Shown here piece by piece: positions 52,512-62,272 of a DNA stretch of 64,000 nt. The notes beneath the pieces are model-generated. The model was not told where the DNA came from. It did not search any database and worked only from the letters and a program-made list of their open reading frames with translations. Within the stretch, counting starts at the first letter, position 1, and each line of letters begins with the position of its first letter. This DNA comes from an uncultured Roseicyclus sp. Its GTDB lineage: Bacteria; Pseudomonadota; Alphaproteobacteria; Rhodobacterales; Rhodobacteraceae. The DNA lies in contig CANLEH010000003.1 of NCBI GenBank assembly GCA_947489665.1, forward strand, positions 273,400 to 337,399. Direction: 5' to 3'. Both the position numbers and the translations under genes were made by a program.

Positions 52512-52809
52512 GACCTGCCTTCACCCTTCTCGGGCCGAGGTCTGGCAAGACATCGCACACTATCACGCAACTGCCGCACGGCCCAAAGGCCCATGCGGTC
52601 ATGGCGAATGCTCTCGTTACTCTACTCGATGTGGCGCCTTGTTTTTACGGCGTCCACTGCCTGCCTCGGCGTATTTTTATGAGCCTCGTTACCATATCGC
52701 CTGTGGATAAATCCAAGTTTCCGCTGCGTAAGCGACATGTTCGCGCCGCATTGTGGTCTCTCTGCCACGCCGATAGGCTAGGGTTTCACCAGTGATTTCC
52801 GAGGTTTCC
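52512..52809. other. Divergent intergenic region between the Hint operon and dapE
   Basis: About 298 nt. It must hold the promoters of both directions. The dapE Shine-Dalgarno sequence (GAGG) lies 6 nt before its ATG. No hairpin, operator-like repeat or convincing small gene was seen. Confidence 0.5.
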
Positions 52810-53961
52810 ATGCCCGCTGCCCCCGTCGATCCCGTCGCCCTGACCGCCGATCTGATCCGCTGCAACTCCGTCACGCCGCTGGAAGGGGGGGCACTTGTGC
52901 TGTTGGAAAAGCTGCTCTCGGAGGCCGGGTTCACCTGCACCCGCGTTGATCGCAACGGGATCGCAAACCTCTATGCCAAATGGGGCGAACGCGGGAACGG
53001 CAAGGCGTTCGGCTTCAACGGCCACACGGACGTGGTGCCTGTGGGGGATGAGGCCGCTTGGACCCACCCGCCCTTCGGGGCCGAGGTGGACGGCGAATGG
53101 ATGTATGGGCGCGGCGCCACCGATATGAAATCCGGCGTGGCCGCCTTTGCCGCCGCCGCCATCGATTTCGTGCGTGAGACGCCCCCCGACGGGGCTGTCG
53201 TGCTCGCCATTACCGGCGATGAGGAGGGCGAAAGCACCGATGGCACCATCGCGCTGCTCGACTGGATGGCCGAGGCAGGCGAACGCATGGACCATTGCAT
53301 CGTGGGCGAACCGACCTGCCCTGAGCAGATGGGCGACATGATGAAGATCGGTCGCCGCGGCGCGCTGACCGCGTTCTTCGAGGTGATCGGCAAGCAAGGC
53401 CATTCCGCCTATCTGCACAAGGTCATCAACCCGATGCCTGCCGTGGCCCTGCTGGGCCACCGCCTGTCGACCCATGTGCTGGACGACGGCACCGACCATT
53501 TCGACCCGTCCACCTGTGCAATCACCACCATCGATACCGGCAATGCGGCCAACAACGTCATCCCGGCCAAGACCCGCATGACCGTGAACCTGCGCTTCAA
53601 CGATACGCATACCGGCGAGAGTCTGACCAAATGGATGCGGACTGAGGCTGATAAGGTGGCCGAGGAAACCGGCACCCGCATCGAGATGACCACCAAACTC
53701 AGCGGCGAGGCCTTCTTGACGCCCCCCGGTGACCTCTCGTCTCTCGTCGCGTCGGCCGTAAAGGCCGAGACTGGCCGCACGCCCGAAATGTCCACAACAG
53801 GCGGCACCTCCGACGCGCGGTTCGTGAAAAACCATTGCCCTGTGGTGGAATTCGGTCTTGTCGGTCACCGCATGCACCAGGTCGATGAACGTGTCCGCAT
53901 CAGCGACATCCACGACCTCAAGCGCATCTATGCGCGCGTACTCACCGACTATTTCGCGTGA
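52810..53961 (+). CDS. dapE: Succinyl-diaminopimelate desuccinylase
   Basis: A 383-residue M20-family dizinc amidohydrolase that removes succinate from N-succinyl-LL-DAP. Metal-site motifs are [13 protein letters not shown] (about residue 70), [15 protein letters not shown] and [13 protein letters not shown]. The late segment [19 protein letters not shown] carries the last ligand region. I used ATG 52810 in place of the upstream GTG at 52792 because GAGG spaces well with it. With dapD and dapF this covers three late steps of the succinylase route. Confidence 0.95.
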   Translation: MPAAPVDPVALTADLIRCNSVTPLEGGALVLLEKLLSEAGFTCTRVDRNGIANLYAKWGERGNGKAFGFNGHTDVVPVGDEAAWTHPPFGAEVDGEWMYGRGATDMKSGVAAFAAAAIDFVRETPPDGAVVLAITGDEEGESTDGTIALLDWMAEAGERMDHCIVGEPTCPEQMGDMMKIGRRGALTAFFEVIGKQGHSAYLHKVINPMPAVALLGHRLSTHVLDDGTDHFDPSTCAITTIDTGNAANNVIPAKTRMTVNLRFNDTHTGESLTKWMRTEADKVAEETGTRIEMTTKLSGEAFLTPPGDLSSLVASAVKAETGRTPEMSTTGGTSDARFVKNHCPVVEFGLVGHRMHQVDERVRISDIHDLKRIYARVLTDYFA

Positions 53962-54008
53962 CCGAACGTTAGGGTTAACGCGCGCCTGCCCCTGCGCTGC
54001 CCTGTCTT

Positions 54009-54029
54009 CCTTGTTTCAAAAATACCTCC
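54009..54029 (+). repeat. Downstream repeat element, copy A (after dapE)
   Basis: CCTTGTTTCAAAAATACCTC lies 48 nt after the dapE stop in the sense orientation. Related copies follow the MOSC and VOC genes. Copy A is followed by CGCGG rather than a long G-run. Confidence 0.6.
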
Positions 54030-54116
54030 CGCGGAGCGTCCGTACTCTCCACCCGCGCCTACGGCCCTGCGAATTCCCCCATGACGCCTCCACGCGCCCA
54101 TGATACGCCCGCAGAC

Positions 54117-56372
54117 ATGAGCAGCCTTCCCTCCAAAGACGACGTCCTCACCTGGATCAACGACAATCCCGGCAAGCGGACCAAGCGCGATATCGCCAAG
54201 GCGTTCGGCATCAAGGGTGCGGCGCGGATCGACCTCAAGCGTATGCTGAAAGAGCTGGAGGAAGAGGGGCAGATCGAGAAGAAGGGCCGCCTTTATCGCG
54301 ACCCCGGTAAGCTGCCGCCTGTGGGTGTGTTGATCATCCAGGCCCCTGACAGCGACGGTGATCTGTTCGCCCGCCCGATGAATTGGGATGGGGAGGGGCC
54401 GGAGCCGCGTATCCTGTTCACCCCGCGCCAAAGCGATCCGGCGGTAGGCGAAGGCGACCGTATCCTCGCCAAGCTGTTCGAGGCTGACGGCGAAGATCAC
54501 CAGTACACCGCGAAGCTGATCCGGAAGATCGGCACAAACCCCCGCAAAATCCTCGGCATCTTCCGCAAGTCCGACGAAGGGGGGCGCATCCAGCCCATCT
54601 CCAAGGGGTCCGACAAGGAATGGATCGTACGCTCAGGCGATACTCACGGCGCGAAGGATGGCGAACTGGTTGAAGGCGAATTGGCCGGCCCCAAGGCGCG
54701 CATGGGCCTGCCGCGTGCACGGATCACAGACCGGTTGGGAGACCCCGGCGCGCCGCGCGCCGTGTCGCTGATTGCAATCCACGAAAACGGTATTCCCGAT
54801 GCCTTCCCCGATGCCGTGGTGGCCGAGGCTGATGCCGCCAAACCCGCCACGATGAAAGGCCGCGAAGATCTGCGCGATCTGCCGCTGATAACCATCGACC
54901 CGGCCGATGCCCGCGACCATGACGATGCTTGTTATGCGCACGCCGATACCGATCCGAAGAATGAGGGTGGCCATGTGATCTGGGTCGCCATCGCCGATGT
55001 CGCCCATTACGTGCGCCCGGGCTCCGCGCTGGACCGCGAGGCGCGCAAGCGGGGCAATTCGACCTACTTCCCCGACCGTGTCGTGCCGATGTTGCCCGAT
55101 ACGCTATCGGGTGATCTGTGCAGCCTGCATGAAGGCGTCGATCGTGCCGTGATTGCCGTGCGGATCGTGGTGACGGCTGAGGGGCAGAAATGCAGCCACA
55201 GCTTCCACCGCGCCCTGATGCGCTCGCCGGCGAGCTTGCACTACGAAGAGGTTCAGGCCGCCCAGGGCGGCGCGCCCAACGACCGCACGGCGCCATTGCT
55301 CGATGACGTGATCCGCCCGCTCTATGCCGCCTATGCCGCGCTCGTTACCGCGCGCGAAAAACGTCAGCCGCTGGAATTGGATCTGCCCGAACGCCGGATC
55401 GAGTTAAGCGACGACGGGAAAGTTACCTCCGTCGCGTTCAAGGAACGGCTCGACGCCCACCGCCTGATCGAAGAGTTCATGGTGCTGGCCAATGTCTGCG
55501 CGGCTGAAACGCTGATTGCCAAGCGCACACCGCTTCTGTTCCGGGTGCATGAAGAACCTTCGCCCCAGAAACTCGATGCGTTGCGAGAGGTTGCCCAGGC
55601 ATCAGGTCTGACTTTGGCGAAAGGGCAGGTCCTCAAGACTTCCCACCTCAACGCGCTGCTCACACAGGCGAGCGAGGAACATGCCGAACTGATCTCCATC
55701 TCCACCCTGCGGTCGATGCAGCAGGCCTATTACAACCCTGAGAATTTCGGCCATTTCGGCCTTGCCCTGCAGCACTATGCGCATTTCACTTCACCGATCC
55801 GACGCTATGCGGACTTGATCGTGCACCGCGCGCTGATCTCGGCCCACGGTTGGGGGAAGGATGGCCTACAACCGGACGAGATCGATCGGTTGGAAGAAAC
55901 GGCTAAGCTGATTTCCGACACGGAGCGCCGGTCCATGGTCGCCGAACGCGACACGAATGACCGTTATCTGGCCGCCTACCTGTCCGACCGCGTGGGCGCC
56001 GAGTTTGCAGGCCGCATCTCTGGCATCGCGCGGTTCGGGGTGTTCGTGAAACTGGATGAGACCGGCGCAGACGGCCTTTTGCCGATGCGCGCGCTGGGTG
56101 ATGAATATTTCCATTTCGACGCCGAGGCGCAGACACTGATGGGTGCGGATACGGGCCTTGTGATTGGCATTGGCGACCGCGTGCAGGTGAAACTGGCCGA
56201 GGCGGTGCCTGTTACCGGCGGTCTGATCCTCGAACTGTTGGAACATGAAGGCCGCGCGCGGCCCGCAACGCGCCGTTCTGGCCGGCGCAAATCCCCCGTC
56301 CGCCGCAAGGCCGGCGCCACCAAGGGCAAACGCACCAAACTGCGCAAGAAGGCCGCGCGGAAGGGCAAGTAA
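54117..56372 (+). CDS. rnr: Ribonuclease R
   Basis: A 751-residue RNB-family 3-to-5-prime exoribonuclease. An N-terminal helix-turn-helix-like segment (GKRTKRDIAKAFGIKGAARI) is followed by cold-shock domains. The catalytic RNB domain has IDPADARDHDDACYA (about residue 264), with the four metal-binding Asp region, and ALQHYAHFTSPIRRYADLIV. An S1 domain (AGRISGIARFGVFVKLDETG) comes next, then a Lys/Arg-rich tail. Its role is decay of structured RNA. ATG 54081 is the alternative start; neither has a strong Shine-Dalgarno sequence. Confidence 0.95.
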   Translation: MSSLPSKDDVLTWINDNPGKRTKRDIAKAFGIKGAARIDLKRMLKELEEEGQIEKKGRLYRDPGKLPPVGVLIIQAPDSDGDLFARPMNWDGEGPEPRILFTPRQSDPAVGEGDRILAKLFEADGEDHQYTAKLIRKIGTNPRKILGIFRKSDEGGRIQPISKGSDKEWIVRSGDTHGAKDGELVEGELAGPKARMGLPRARITDRLGDPGAPRAVSLIAIHENGIPDAFPDAVVAEADAAKPATMKGREDLRDLPLITIDPADARDHDDACYAHADTDPKNEGGHVIWVAIADVAHYVRPGSALDREARKRGNSTYFPDRVVPMLPDTLSGDLCSLHEGVDRAVIAVRIVVTAEGQKCSHSFHRALMRSPASLHYEEVQAAQGGAPNDRTAPLLDDVIRPLYAAYAALVTAREKRQPLELDLPERRIELSDDGKVTSVAFKERLDAHRLIEEFMVLANVCAAETLIAKRTPLLFRVHEEPSPQKLDALREVAQASGLTLAKGQVLKTSHLNALLTQASEEHAELISISTLRSMQQAYYNPENFGHFGLALQHYAHFTSPIRRYADLIVHRALISAHGWGKDGLQPDEIDRLEETAKLISDTERRSMVAERDTNDRYLAAYLSDRVGAEFAGRISGIARFGVFVKLDETGADGLLPMRALGDEYFHFDAEAQTLMGADTGLVIGIGDRVQVKLAEAVPVTGGLILELLEHEGRARPATRRSGRRKSPVRRKAGATKGKRTKLRKKAARKGK

Positions 56373-56501
56373 CCCCGCGGTAACCGGTTTTGCGGCAAAA
56401 GAGGCGGCAAGACTCCGCCCACATTCCGCTAAATGCTGTGAATTCCGCTGAAATTCGCTATATTGTTGCGTGATCGAGCACAAAGAAACGCGCGCCTGAC
56501 G

Positions 56502-58025
56502 ATGATCCGCTTGACCCTTTTCCTTACACTTGCCCTGTCCGCGCCAGCTTTGGCTGCGCCGCCGGTTGCATCGCCGTTGCCGTTGCCGCGCCCGGAATGG
56601 GCTGTGTCCGCCCCGGCCGAGGTGCAGGCGACGACTCTGCCGCGTGTGATCGTTGAGGTGATCGACGAGGCGGCTCCTGCGCCTGAACCCGTCGACATTG
56701 CGACCCTTGCGGCCAGCGCGATTGAGGCTGCGGATGCGCCCGATCCGTCAGATGGGCCTGAAATCAGCCCGCTGGCCACTGCAACCTCTCCCCGCCCCAC
56801 GCAGCGTGGCGATATACCCGAGGACTTTCTTGAGGCAGCGGAAGAGCGCGGTCGCGCCCATGACGCGGCTCTGGCCGCGCGCAGCGCCGAGCCAACACGC
56901 GACCCCGACTTCCTCGCTTGGATCACCGCATTCCAAGCCCGCGCGCGGGCGGCTGGCATCTCCCAAGGCACCCTGAACCGCGCGTTTGAAGGGGTGCAGT
57001 TGCAGGACCGCGTGCTGGAACGCGACCGCAACCAGGCGGAATTCTCTCGCGCTCTTTGGGACTACCTCGATACCGCCGTGTCGGACGCCCGCATCCGCAA
57101 TGGCCGCGATAACCTCGCGGAATGGCGCACGACATTGGGTCGCATCGAAGAGCAATATCAGGTTGAGGCCGAAGTGGTTGTCGCCGTCTGGGGCCTTGAA
57201 AGCGCCTACGGGGCGACGCGCGGCTCCACCGATATCATCGCGGCCATGGCGACGCTGGCCTATGACGGGCGGCGGCAGGACTTTTTCGAGGAACAGCTGA
57301 TCGCCGCGTTGCAGATCCTGCAGTCGGGTGACACCTCGCCCCGCAACATGGTCGGCTCCTGGGCGGGGGCCATGGGCCATACGCAGTTCATGCCGACGAG
57401 CTACCTGCAATACGCGCAGGATTTCAATGGCGACGGGCGACGCAATATCTGGGGCGACAATCCGGTCGATGCGCTGGCCTCCACCGCGCACTACCTCGCG
57501 GAACATGGCTGGACCTATGGCCAGCCCTGGGGGCTGGAGGTGCGCTTGCCAGAGGGCTTTGATTACCGTCTCGCGGGCGAACAGGAACGCATCGGCGTGG
57601 CCTTCTGGAATGGACAAGGCGTGCGGCTGATGAACGGTGATCCGATTCCGGATCACGGCCCGGCTTCGCTGCGTCTGCCGATGGGAGCTGAGGGCGTGGC
57701 GCTGATCACCTTCAACAATTTCCGGGTGATCGAGCGCTATAATCCCGCCGATGCCTACGTCATTGCCATAGGACATCTGAGTGACCGGATCGAAGGTGGC
57801 CCGTCCTTCCGCGCCTCTTGGCCCCGCGGGGATCGCGCGTTGAGCTTTGATGAGCGGCAAGAGATGCAGCGCCATCTGGAAGCGGCTGGATATTACTCCG
57901 GCAACATAGACGGCCTGGTTGGGCCGATGACCATCGCCGCTGTGCGGGCCTATCAGGAAGGGCAGGGGTTGGTGCCCGATGGTTATGCCTCGCTTTCGAT
58001 CCTTGAGCGGTTGCGCAACGGATAG
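56502..58025 (+). CDS. Lytic murein transglycosylase, MltB family, with peptidoglycan-binding domain
   Basis: A 507-residue exported lytic transglycosylase. A signal peptide (MIRLTLFLTLALSAPALA) is followed by a proline- and alanine-rich linker of about 100 residues. The SLT_2 catalytic domain has the catalytic Glu in VWGLESAYGATRGS (about residue 230) and MGHTQFMPTSYLQYAQDFNG. A C-terminal PG_binding_1 domain (AAGYYSGNIDGLVGPMTIAA) closes the protein. It cleaves murein to 1,6-anhydromuropeptides. The linker is longer than in E. coli MltB. Confidence 0.93.
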   Translation: MIRLTLFLTLALSAPALAAPPVASPLPLPRPEWAVSAPAEVQATTLPRVIVEVIDEAAPAPEPVDIATLAASAIEAADAPDPSDGPEISPLATATSPRPTQRGDIPEDFLEAAEERGRAHDAALAARSAEPTRDPDFLAWITAFQARARAAGISQGTLNRAFEGVQLQDRVLERDRNQAEFSRALWDYLDTAVSDARIRNGRDNLAEWRTTLGRIEEQYQVEAEVVVAVWGLESAYGATRGSTDIIAAMATLAYDGRRQDFFEEQLIAALQILQSGDTSPRNMVGSWAGAMGHTQFMPTSYLQYAQDFNGDGRRNIWGDNPVDALASTAHYLAEHGWTYGQPWGLEVRLPEGFDYRLAGEQERIGVAFWNGQGVRLMNGDPIPDHGPASLRLPMGAEGVALITFNNFRVIERYNPADAYVIAIGHLSDRIEGGPSFRASWPRGDRALSFDERQEMQRHLEAAGYYSGNIDGLVGPMTIAAVRAYQEGQGLVPDGYASLSILERLRNG

Positions 58026-58027
58026 CA

Positions 58028-58042
58028 GGGGGCGCTGCCCCC
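58028..58042. terminator. Hairpin between convergent mltB-type and MOSC genes
   Basis: GGGGGC-GCT-GCCCCC forms a 6-bp GC stem 2 nt after the transglycosylase stop. A second hairpin, CCTTTTC-AGG-GAAAAGG, lies just to its right. Together they probably end transcription from both sides. Confidence 0.6.
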
Positions 58043-58078
58043 TTCCGCGCCCTTTTCAGGGAAAAGGACGCTGACCCC

Positions 58079-58099
58079 CGAGGTATTTTCGAAACAAGG
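58079..58099 (-). repeat. Downstream repeat element, copy B (after MOSC gene)
   Basis: Read on the minus strand, CCTTGTTTCGAAAATACCTCG begins 9 nt after the stop of the MOSC gene. It matches copy A except for one A-to-G change and the last base, and is followed by a G-run. Confidence 0.6.
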
Positions 58100-58107
58100 A
58101 AGGAGGC

Positions 58108-58575
58108 TCAATCCGGCTGGACGGTCAGCCCGATGCAGAGCGGTCCCGGGTGCAGCACGCGCGCGCACCAGCCGCCATGGCTGCGTATGGCGTTGTAACC
58201 GCCGGGGCCCAGGGCGGCCTCCATGCGCGAACACGGCGCGCAGGGGATGGTAAGCTCGATCACGGCCTCCCCCAATGTCAGGCGTTTGCCACGCAGGGCC
58301 GAGAGGTTGAGGCCCGAGATCACAAGATTTCGGCGCAGCGTCTCAGGCGCGACCTGTGGGATATGGGCCAGTGCGGCGATCACTGGCAGATGTTCGGCTT
58401 GGATCAGCGTCACCGCGCGTTTGCCGGGGCGGGCGTGATCGCCGTCCAGCCCGGCCTCGCCCAGATGAGCGCTGTCCACCGCTTTGATCCCGGCCAGCCG
58501 TTCGGGGCGCAGGCCGATCCAGTCGATGCGTCCGGGGCCGGCATGGCGGGCTGTCAGGGTGGCGAGGGTTTCCAT
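58108..58575 (-). CDS. MOSC-domain protein
   Basis: A 155-residue MOSC-fold protein, related to the C-terminal domain of molybdenum-cofactor sulfurases. Family features include RIDWIGLRPERLAGI near the N-terminus, LTLGEAVIELTIPCAPCSRM with the conserved cysteines (about residue 112), and GGWCARVLHPG late. It may handle sulfur transfer or an N-hydroxylated substrate. It is divergent from imuB with 84 nt between the starts, so the SOS box there could also affect it. Confidence 0.85.
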   Translation of the reverse strand: METLATLTARHAGPGRIDWIGLRPERLAGIKAVDSAHLGEAGLDGDHARPGKRAVTLIQAEHLPVIAALAHIPQVAPETLRRNLVISGLNLSALRGKRLTLGEAVIELTIPCAPCSRMEAALGPGGYNAIRSHGGWCARVLHPGPLCIGLTVQPD

Positions 58576-58631
58576 GGGGGACTCCTATCCGGTGTTGGAC
58601 TCGACTCCCAGAGGCGCGCGCTCTAACTTGA

Positions 58632-58646
58632 GAACAAAATGTGAAC
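58632..58646 (+). promoter_or_regulatory. LexA (SOS) box of imuB
   Basis: GAACAAAATGTGAAC is a perfect match to the alphaproteobacterial LexA site GAAC-N7-GAAC. It ends 13 nt before the imuB ATG, matching the position of the dnaE2 box relative to its start. Confidence 0.88.
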
Positions 58647-58659
58647 AAACTGCTGCCTG

Positions 58660-60348
58660 ATGTCCACAAGATCCACCAATTCCCGCGATCCGCAGCGTCG
58701 GATCCTGTCGCTCTGGTTTCCACGCCTGGGCGCGGAGCGTGTGTTGCGGGCCGAGCCGGGGCTGGCTGAGGCTGCACTTGTAACGGTCGCGGAGATTGGC
58801 AATCTGCGCCAACTCGCCTCCACCACGGCCTTGGCCGAACGTCAGGGCCTGTCGCGCGGGCAGGCGCTGAGCGAAGCGATGGTTCTGTGCCCCGATCTCA
58901 TCACCCGCCCCGCGGACCCCGCGCGGGAGGCGGCGTTGTTGGCCGCGCTGCGCCGATGGGCGGGCAAGTTCAGCCCCTGGGTGTCCGAGGAAGCGCCTGA
59001 AGGGCTGATGATCGACCTGACGGGTTGCGCGCATCTGTTCGGGGGGGAGGACAAGCTGTTTGCGCAGGTGCACGAGGATTGCGCCGATCTGGGCCTGAGT
59101 GTCTGCGCGGGCATTGCCGATACCGCCGGGGCAGCCTGGGCCTTGGCGCGCTATGCGGGCGGCGGTGGGCTGGCTGAGGCGCGCAATGGGGATGCGATAG
59201 ATCAGGAGGCGCGGGCGACGCGGTCGCGCGCCAGCAAGCGGCACTGGGTGAAAGGCGGCGCGGCCCCGCAAGCCAAAGTGGCCAGGGGCGGGGTGGCGCG
59301 CATCGCCCCGCGCGGCGGCACCCGGCAGGCCATTGGCCCCTTGCCCATCGCCGCGTTGCGTGTGGAGGCGGACATCACCGCAGGTCTGGCCCGACTGGGT
59401 TTGCGCCGCATCGACGATGTCTTGGGCCTGCCGCGCGCCAGCCTGAGCCGCCGCTTCGGGCGCGCGCTGACCTGGCGGCTGGATCAGGCGCTGGGAATGG
59501 AGCCCGAGCCGATCTCACCCGCCGCCGCCCCGCTGCATTTCGCCGTCCGCCTCAGCCTGCCGGACCCGATCGGGTTGGAAGAGGATATTCTCGCCGGGCT
59601 CGACCGTATGCTTCCAGTGCTGTGTGACAAGCTCAGGGCCAAGGCGCGCGGCGCGCGGCGGGTGCGGTTGGAGCTGTCCCGCGTCGACAGCACGCGCCAG
59701 GGGATCGAGGTTGGCCTCGCCCGGCCCGCTGACCGCCCCGACAAGCTACGCCCGCTTTTTGCGATGAAACTGGATGAGGTCGATGCAGGCTTTGGCATCG
59801 ACCAGTTGCGCCTTGTCGCCCATGTGACGGAACCACTGCACACTGCGACCCACAAGGGCGGGCTGATCGCGGCCGAGGAAGCCGCCCAGAAACGCGGTGA
59901 AAGCGATGAGATGGCTGACCTGATCGCACGTCTCGGTGCGCGTGTTGGGTTGGAGGCGATCCGCCGTGCGCGGCCCGCCGACAGCCATGTGCCCGAGAAA
60001 ACCGATGTGCCGCTGGCCGCCGCCTGGTCCATGGCCGAGGCCCCCGGCACCTGGCCCAAACCGGCCCGCCCCCGGCCCCTGACCCTCTTCCGGCCCGAGC
60101 CTGTGAGCGCCCCGGACACACCGGACATTCCCGCCAGTTTCCGGTGGCGCGGGCGCGTGTTTCAGACCCTCAGCGCGGCGGGTCCGGAACGCATCGCGCC
60201 GGAATGGTGGCTGGATGATCCCGACTGGCGCTCGGGCGTGCGGGATTACTGGCGGGTGGTCACCGAGGACGGCGCGCGACTATGGCTCTACTATGCCCAT
60301 GGCGGGCTCAATTCAGCGGGTTGGTTCGCTCACGGTGATTTTTGCTGA
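58660..60348 (+). CDS. imuB: ImuB-like Y-family polymerase subunit
   Basis: A 562-residue protein of the ImuB type, the adaptor that links DnaE2 to the beta clamp in SOS mutagenesis. It has the Y-family fold but not its catalytic acids. Motif I reads SLWFPRLGAERVLR, without DxD, and the usual SIDE motif is replaced by APEGLMIDLTGCAHLFGG. The C-terminus (DYWRVVTEDGARLWLYYAHGG) is typical of ImuB. A perfect LexA box precedes it. No imuA lies upstream and no dnaE2 follows, unlike the usual imuA-imuB-dnaE2 cassette. Confidence 0.9.
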   Translation: MSTRSTNSRDPQRRILSLWFPRLGAERVLRAEPGLAEAALVTVAEIGNLRQLASTTALAERQGLSRGQALSEAMVLCPDLITRPADPAREAALLAALRRWAGKFSPWVSEEAPEGLMIDLTGCAHLFGGEDKLFAQVHEDCADLGLSVCAGIADTAGAAWALARYAGGGGLAEARNGDAIDQEARATRSRASKRHWVKGGAAPQAKVARGGVARIAPRGGTRQAIGPLPIAALRVEADITAGLARLGLRRIDDVLGLPRASLSRRFGRALTWRLDQALGMEPEPISPAAAPLHFAVRLSLPDPIGLEEDILAGLDRMLPVLCDKLRAKARGARRVRLELSRVDSTRQGIEVGLARPADRPDKLRPLFAMKLDEVDAGFGIDQLRLVAHVTEPLHTATHKGGLIAAEEAAQKRGESDEMADLIARLGARVGLEAIRRARPADSHVPEKTDVPLAAAWSMAEAPGTWPKPARPRPLTLFRPEPVSAPDTPDIPASFRWRGRVFQTLSAAGPERIAPEWWLDDPDWRSGVRDYWRVVTEDGARLWLYYAHGGLNSAGWFAHGDFC

Positions 60349-60610
60349 ATTGTGGCAATTGATAACGCAACGGAAACAACCGCGCTTAATCATAGTTAAT
60401 GTATCCTACCCAATTGAAAAATAGTCAAAAACATGGCGAAAAAGAGTCTTCCCAAAGTTTGAATCAAAGTGAACACTAGGCCCATAACGAGGGTGACCGG
60501 TCTGCCAGCTGCCACTGGCGACACGACAAGTGCCGCGCCACTCCGCATGTGATTAAACAAAAAAGAGTGCGCCAGCGGTCCCAAAATGCGCGGCGCGAGG
60601 GGATGACACG

Positions 60611-62272
60611 ATGTTGACCATTCTGCCACTTCTTCTGATTGGCCTTGGCCTCGCTTTCCTGCTTGGCGGAGATGACGATGATGACAATGGGGGTGGTCTG
60701 TTCAACCCCGGCCCGACCGGTCCAAACGGGACCCCCGGCGATGACGAGCTCACCGTTGATGGCCGCGCCGAGGATGACATCCTCGCCTTTGCGGGTGACG
60801 ACACCGTCACCGTTGCGGGCCCCGACGATTACACGATTTTCCTGGGTGACGGGAATGACAGCATCGATCTCGGCGAAGGCAACAGCACGGTCTTTGCGGG
60901 CCGTGGCGATGATGTCGTCAATGGTGGGACGGGCCCGGCCTCTGCCGTTCTGGGCGAGGGCGATGACACCGTGAACGCCGGCGCAGGCGCGATGTCCGTC
61001 AACGGCGGCGCCGGCAACGACGACATGAACGGTGGCGATGGCAATGACACGCTGCTGGGTGGCCTCGGCAAAGACACGATTGATGGCGCTGGCGGCGACG
61101 ACTTCGTCGCCGGTGGCTTTGGCGACGACAATGTACGCGGCGGCGCTGGTGATGACACCGTTCTGGGCGATGCTGGCGACGATGATCTGGTCGGCGGCGG
61201 CGGCAATGACGTCGTCTTCGACAACGATGGCGCCAGCACCCTGCGCGGCTTTGCCGGGTCCGACACGCTGGACGCGTCCGGCTCCGAGGATGGCGATGGC
61301 GGCCAGACCCTGAACGGTGGCTTCGGCTCTGACCAGGTGATCGGCGATCTGGGCGATGTCCTGTTCGGCGGCGCCGGCAAGGATGAGTTCGTGATCAACA
61401 CCGGCACGGGCGATTCCGCTCTGATGCCTGCTGCAATTCAGGACTACGACCCTGCCGATGACCGCCTGACGCTGGCCGTCGACCTGTTCGAATTCGGCGA
61501 CCCGCGCGCGGATGATTTCGAACTGGAAGTCACCACGTCTGATACCGCCGATGGCCTTGCCGTCGCGGTGAATGGCGAAACTTTCGCCGTGCTGGCCGGT
61601 GTGACCGAAAGCGACGAACTCAAGATCGACGTTGTGACCTCCGAGATGGGCAGCGTTGTCGGGCTGGAGGAGTTCCGCACCCTCAATAACGACGCCAATA
61701 CCTTCAACGGCGATGATGACAATGACACCATCAATGGCCTTGGCGGCAATGACGTTCTGAACGGCAATGGTGGCAAGGATGTCCTCGACGGCGGTGAGGG
61801 CGATGATACGCTCGACGGCGGTGCCGGTCAGGATGATCTGATCGGTGGCGCAGGCAATGACCGCCTGATCGACCTGGGCGGCCCCAATGTCGGCGCGACT
61901 GAAGTGCTCGGGGATGTGCTCTTGGGCGGCGATGGCGATGACACGCTGATCGTCGGTGACGGCAACAGCATGCTGACCGGCGGCGATGGTGTGGACGAAT
62001 TCCGCGTCAACCGCACCTATGTCGTTGATCCGGGCGCAGAGCCCACCGGCGATGTCCTTGTGACCGAAATCGCTGATTTCGAGGTCGCCACGGAAGAAGT
62101 GAACATCTCGATCTTCGACGAAACAGCAGCCTCCTCGCTGGCCTTTACCCTTCAGGATGCCGCTGATGCCTCCGGGGTCGAGGTTGTGGTCGATGGTGAA
62201 GTCTACGTGAAGCTCGCGGGCATCACTGTGGCCGATAATCCAACGGTGAACGTTGTCTTCGCCATCCCATAA
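60611..62272 (+). CDS. RTX-type calcium-binding repeat protein with N-terminal hydrophobic anchor
   Basis: A 553-residue acidic protein. Residues 1-20 are hydrophobic (MLTILPLLLIGLGLAFLLGG), followed at once by an Asp-rich stretch (DDDDDNGGG). Two blocks of GGxGxDxxx calcium-binding repeats follow (about residues 95-260 and 365-470). Examples are GGAGNDDMNGGDGNDTLLGG and GGEGDDTLDGGAGQDDLIGG. About 110 residues of non-repeat sequence lie between the blocks. The repeats should fold as parallel beta-rolls on calcium binding. No type I secretion genes are present in the window. Confidence 0.88.
   Translation: MLTILPLLLIGLGLAFLLGGDDDDDNGGGLFNPGPTGPNGTPGDDELTVDGRAEDDILAFAGDDTVTVAGPDDYTIFLGDGNDSIDLGEGNSTVFAGRGDDVVNGGTGPASAVLGEGDDTVNAGAGAMSVNGGAGNDDMNGGDGNDTLLGGLGKDTIDGAGGDDFVAGGFGDDNVRGGAGDDTVLGDAGDDDLVGGGGNDVVFDNDGASTLRGFAGSDTLDASGSEDGDGGQTLNGGFGSDQVIGDLGDVLFGGAGKDEFVINTGTGDSALMPAAIQDYDPADDRLTLAVDLFEFGDPRADDFELEVTTSDTADGLAVAVNGETFAVLAGVTESDELKIDVVTSEMGSVVGLEEFRTLNNDANTFNGDDDNDTINGLGGNDVLNGNGGKDVLDGGEGDDTLDGGAGQDDLIGGAGNDRLIDLGGPNVGATEVLGDVLLGGDGDDTLIVGDGNSMLTGGDGVDEFRVNRTYVVDPGAEPTGDVLVTEIADFEVATEEVNISIFDETAASSLAFTLQDAADASGVEVVVDGEVYVKLAGITVADNPTVNVVFAIP

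Noticed and set aside
52601..52795. A 64-codon open frame in the gap before dapE
   Set aside because: No ribosome-binding site and no recognisable sequence. It occupies the region that must hold the dapE and Hint-operon promoters.
61000..61900. CRISPR-like regular repeats
   Set aside because: The periodicity is 27 nt and in frame. It encodes nonapeptide RTX repeats with varied codons, not identical repeats with spacers.
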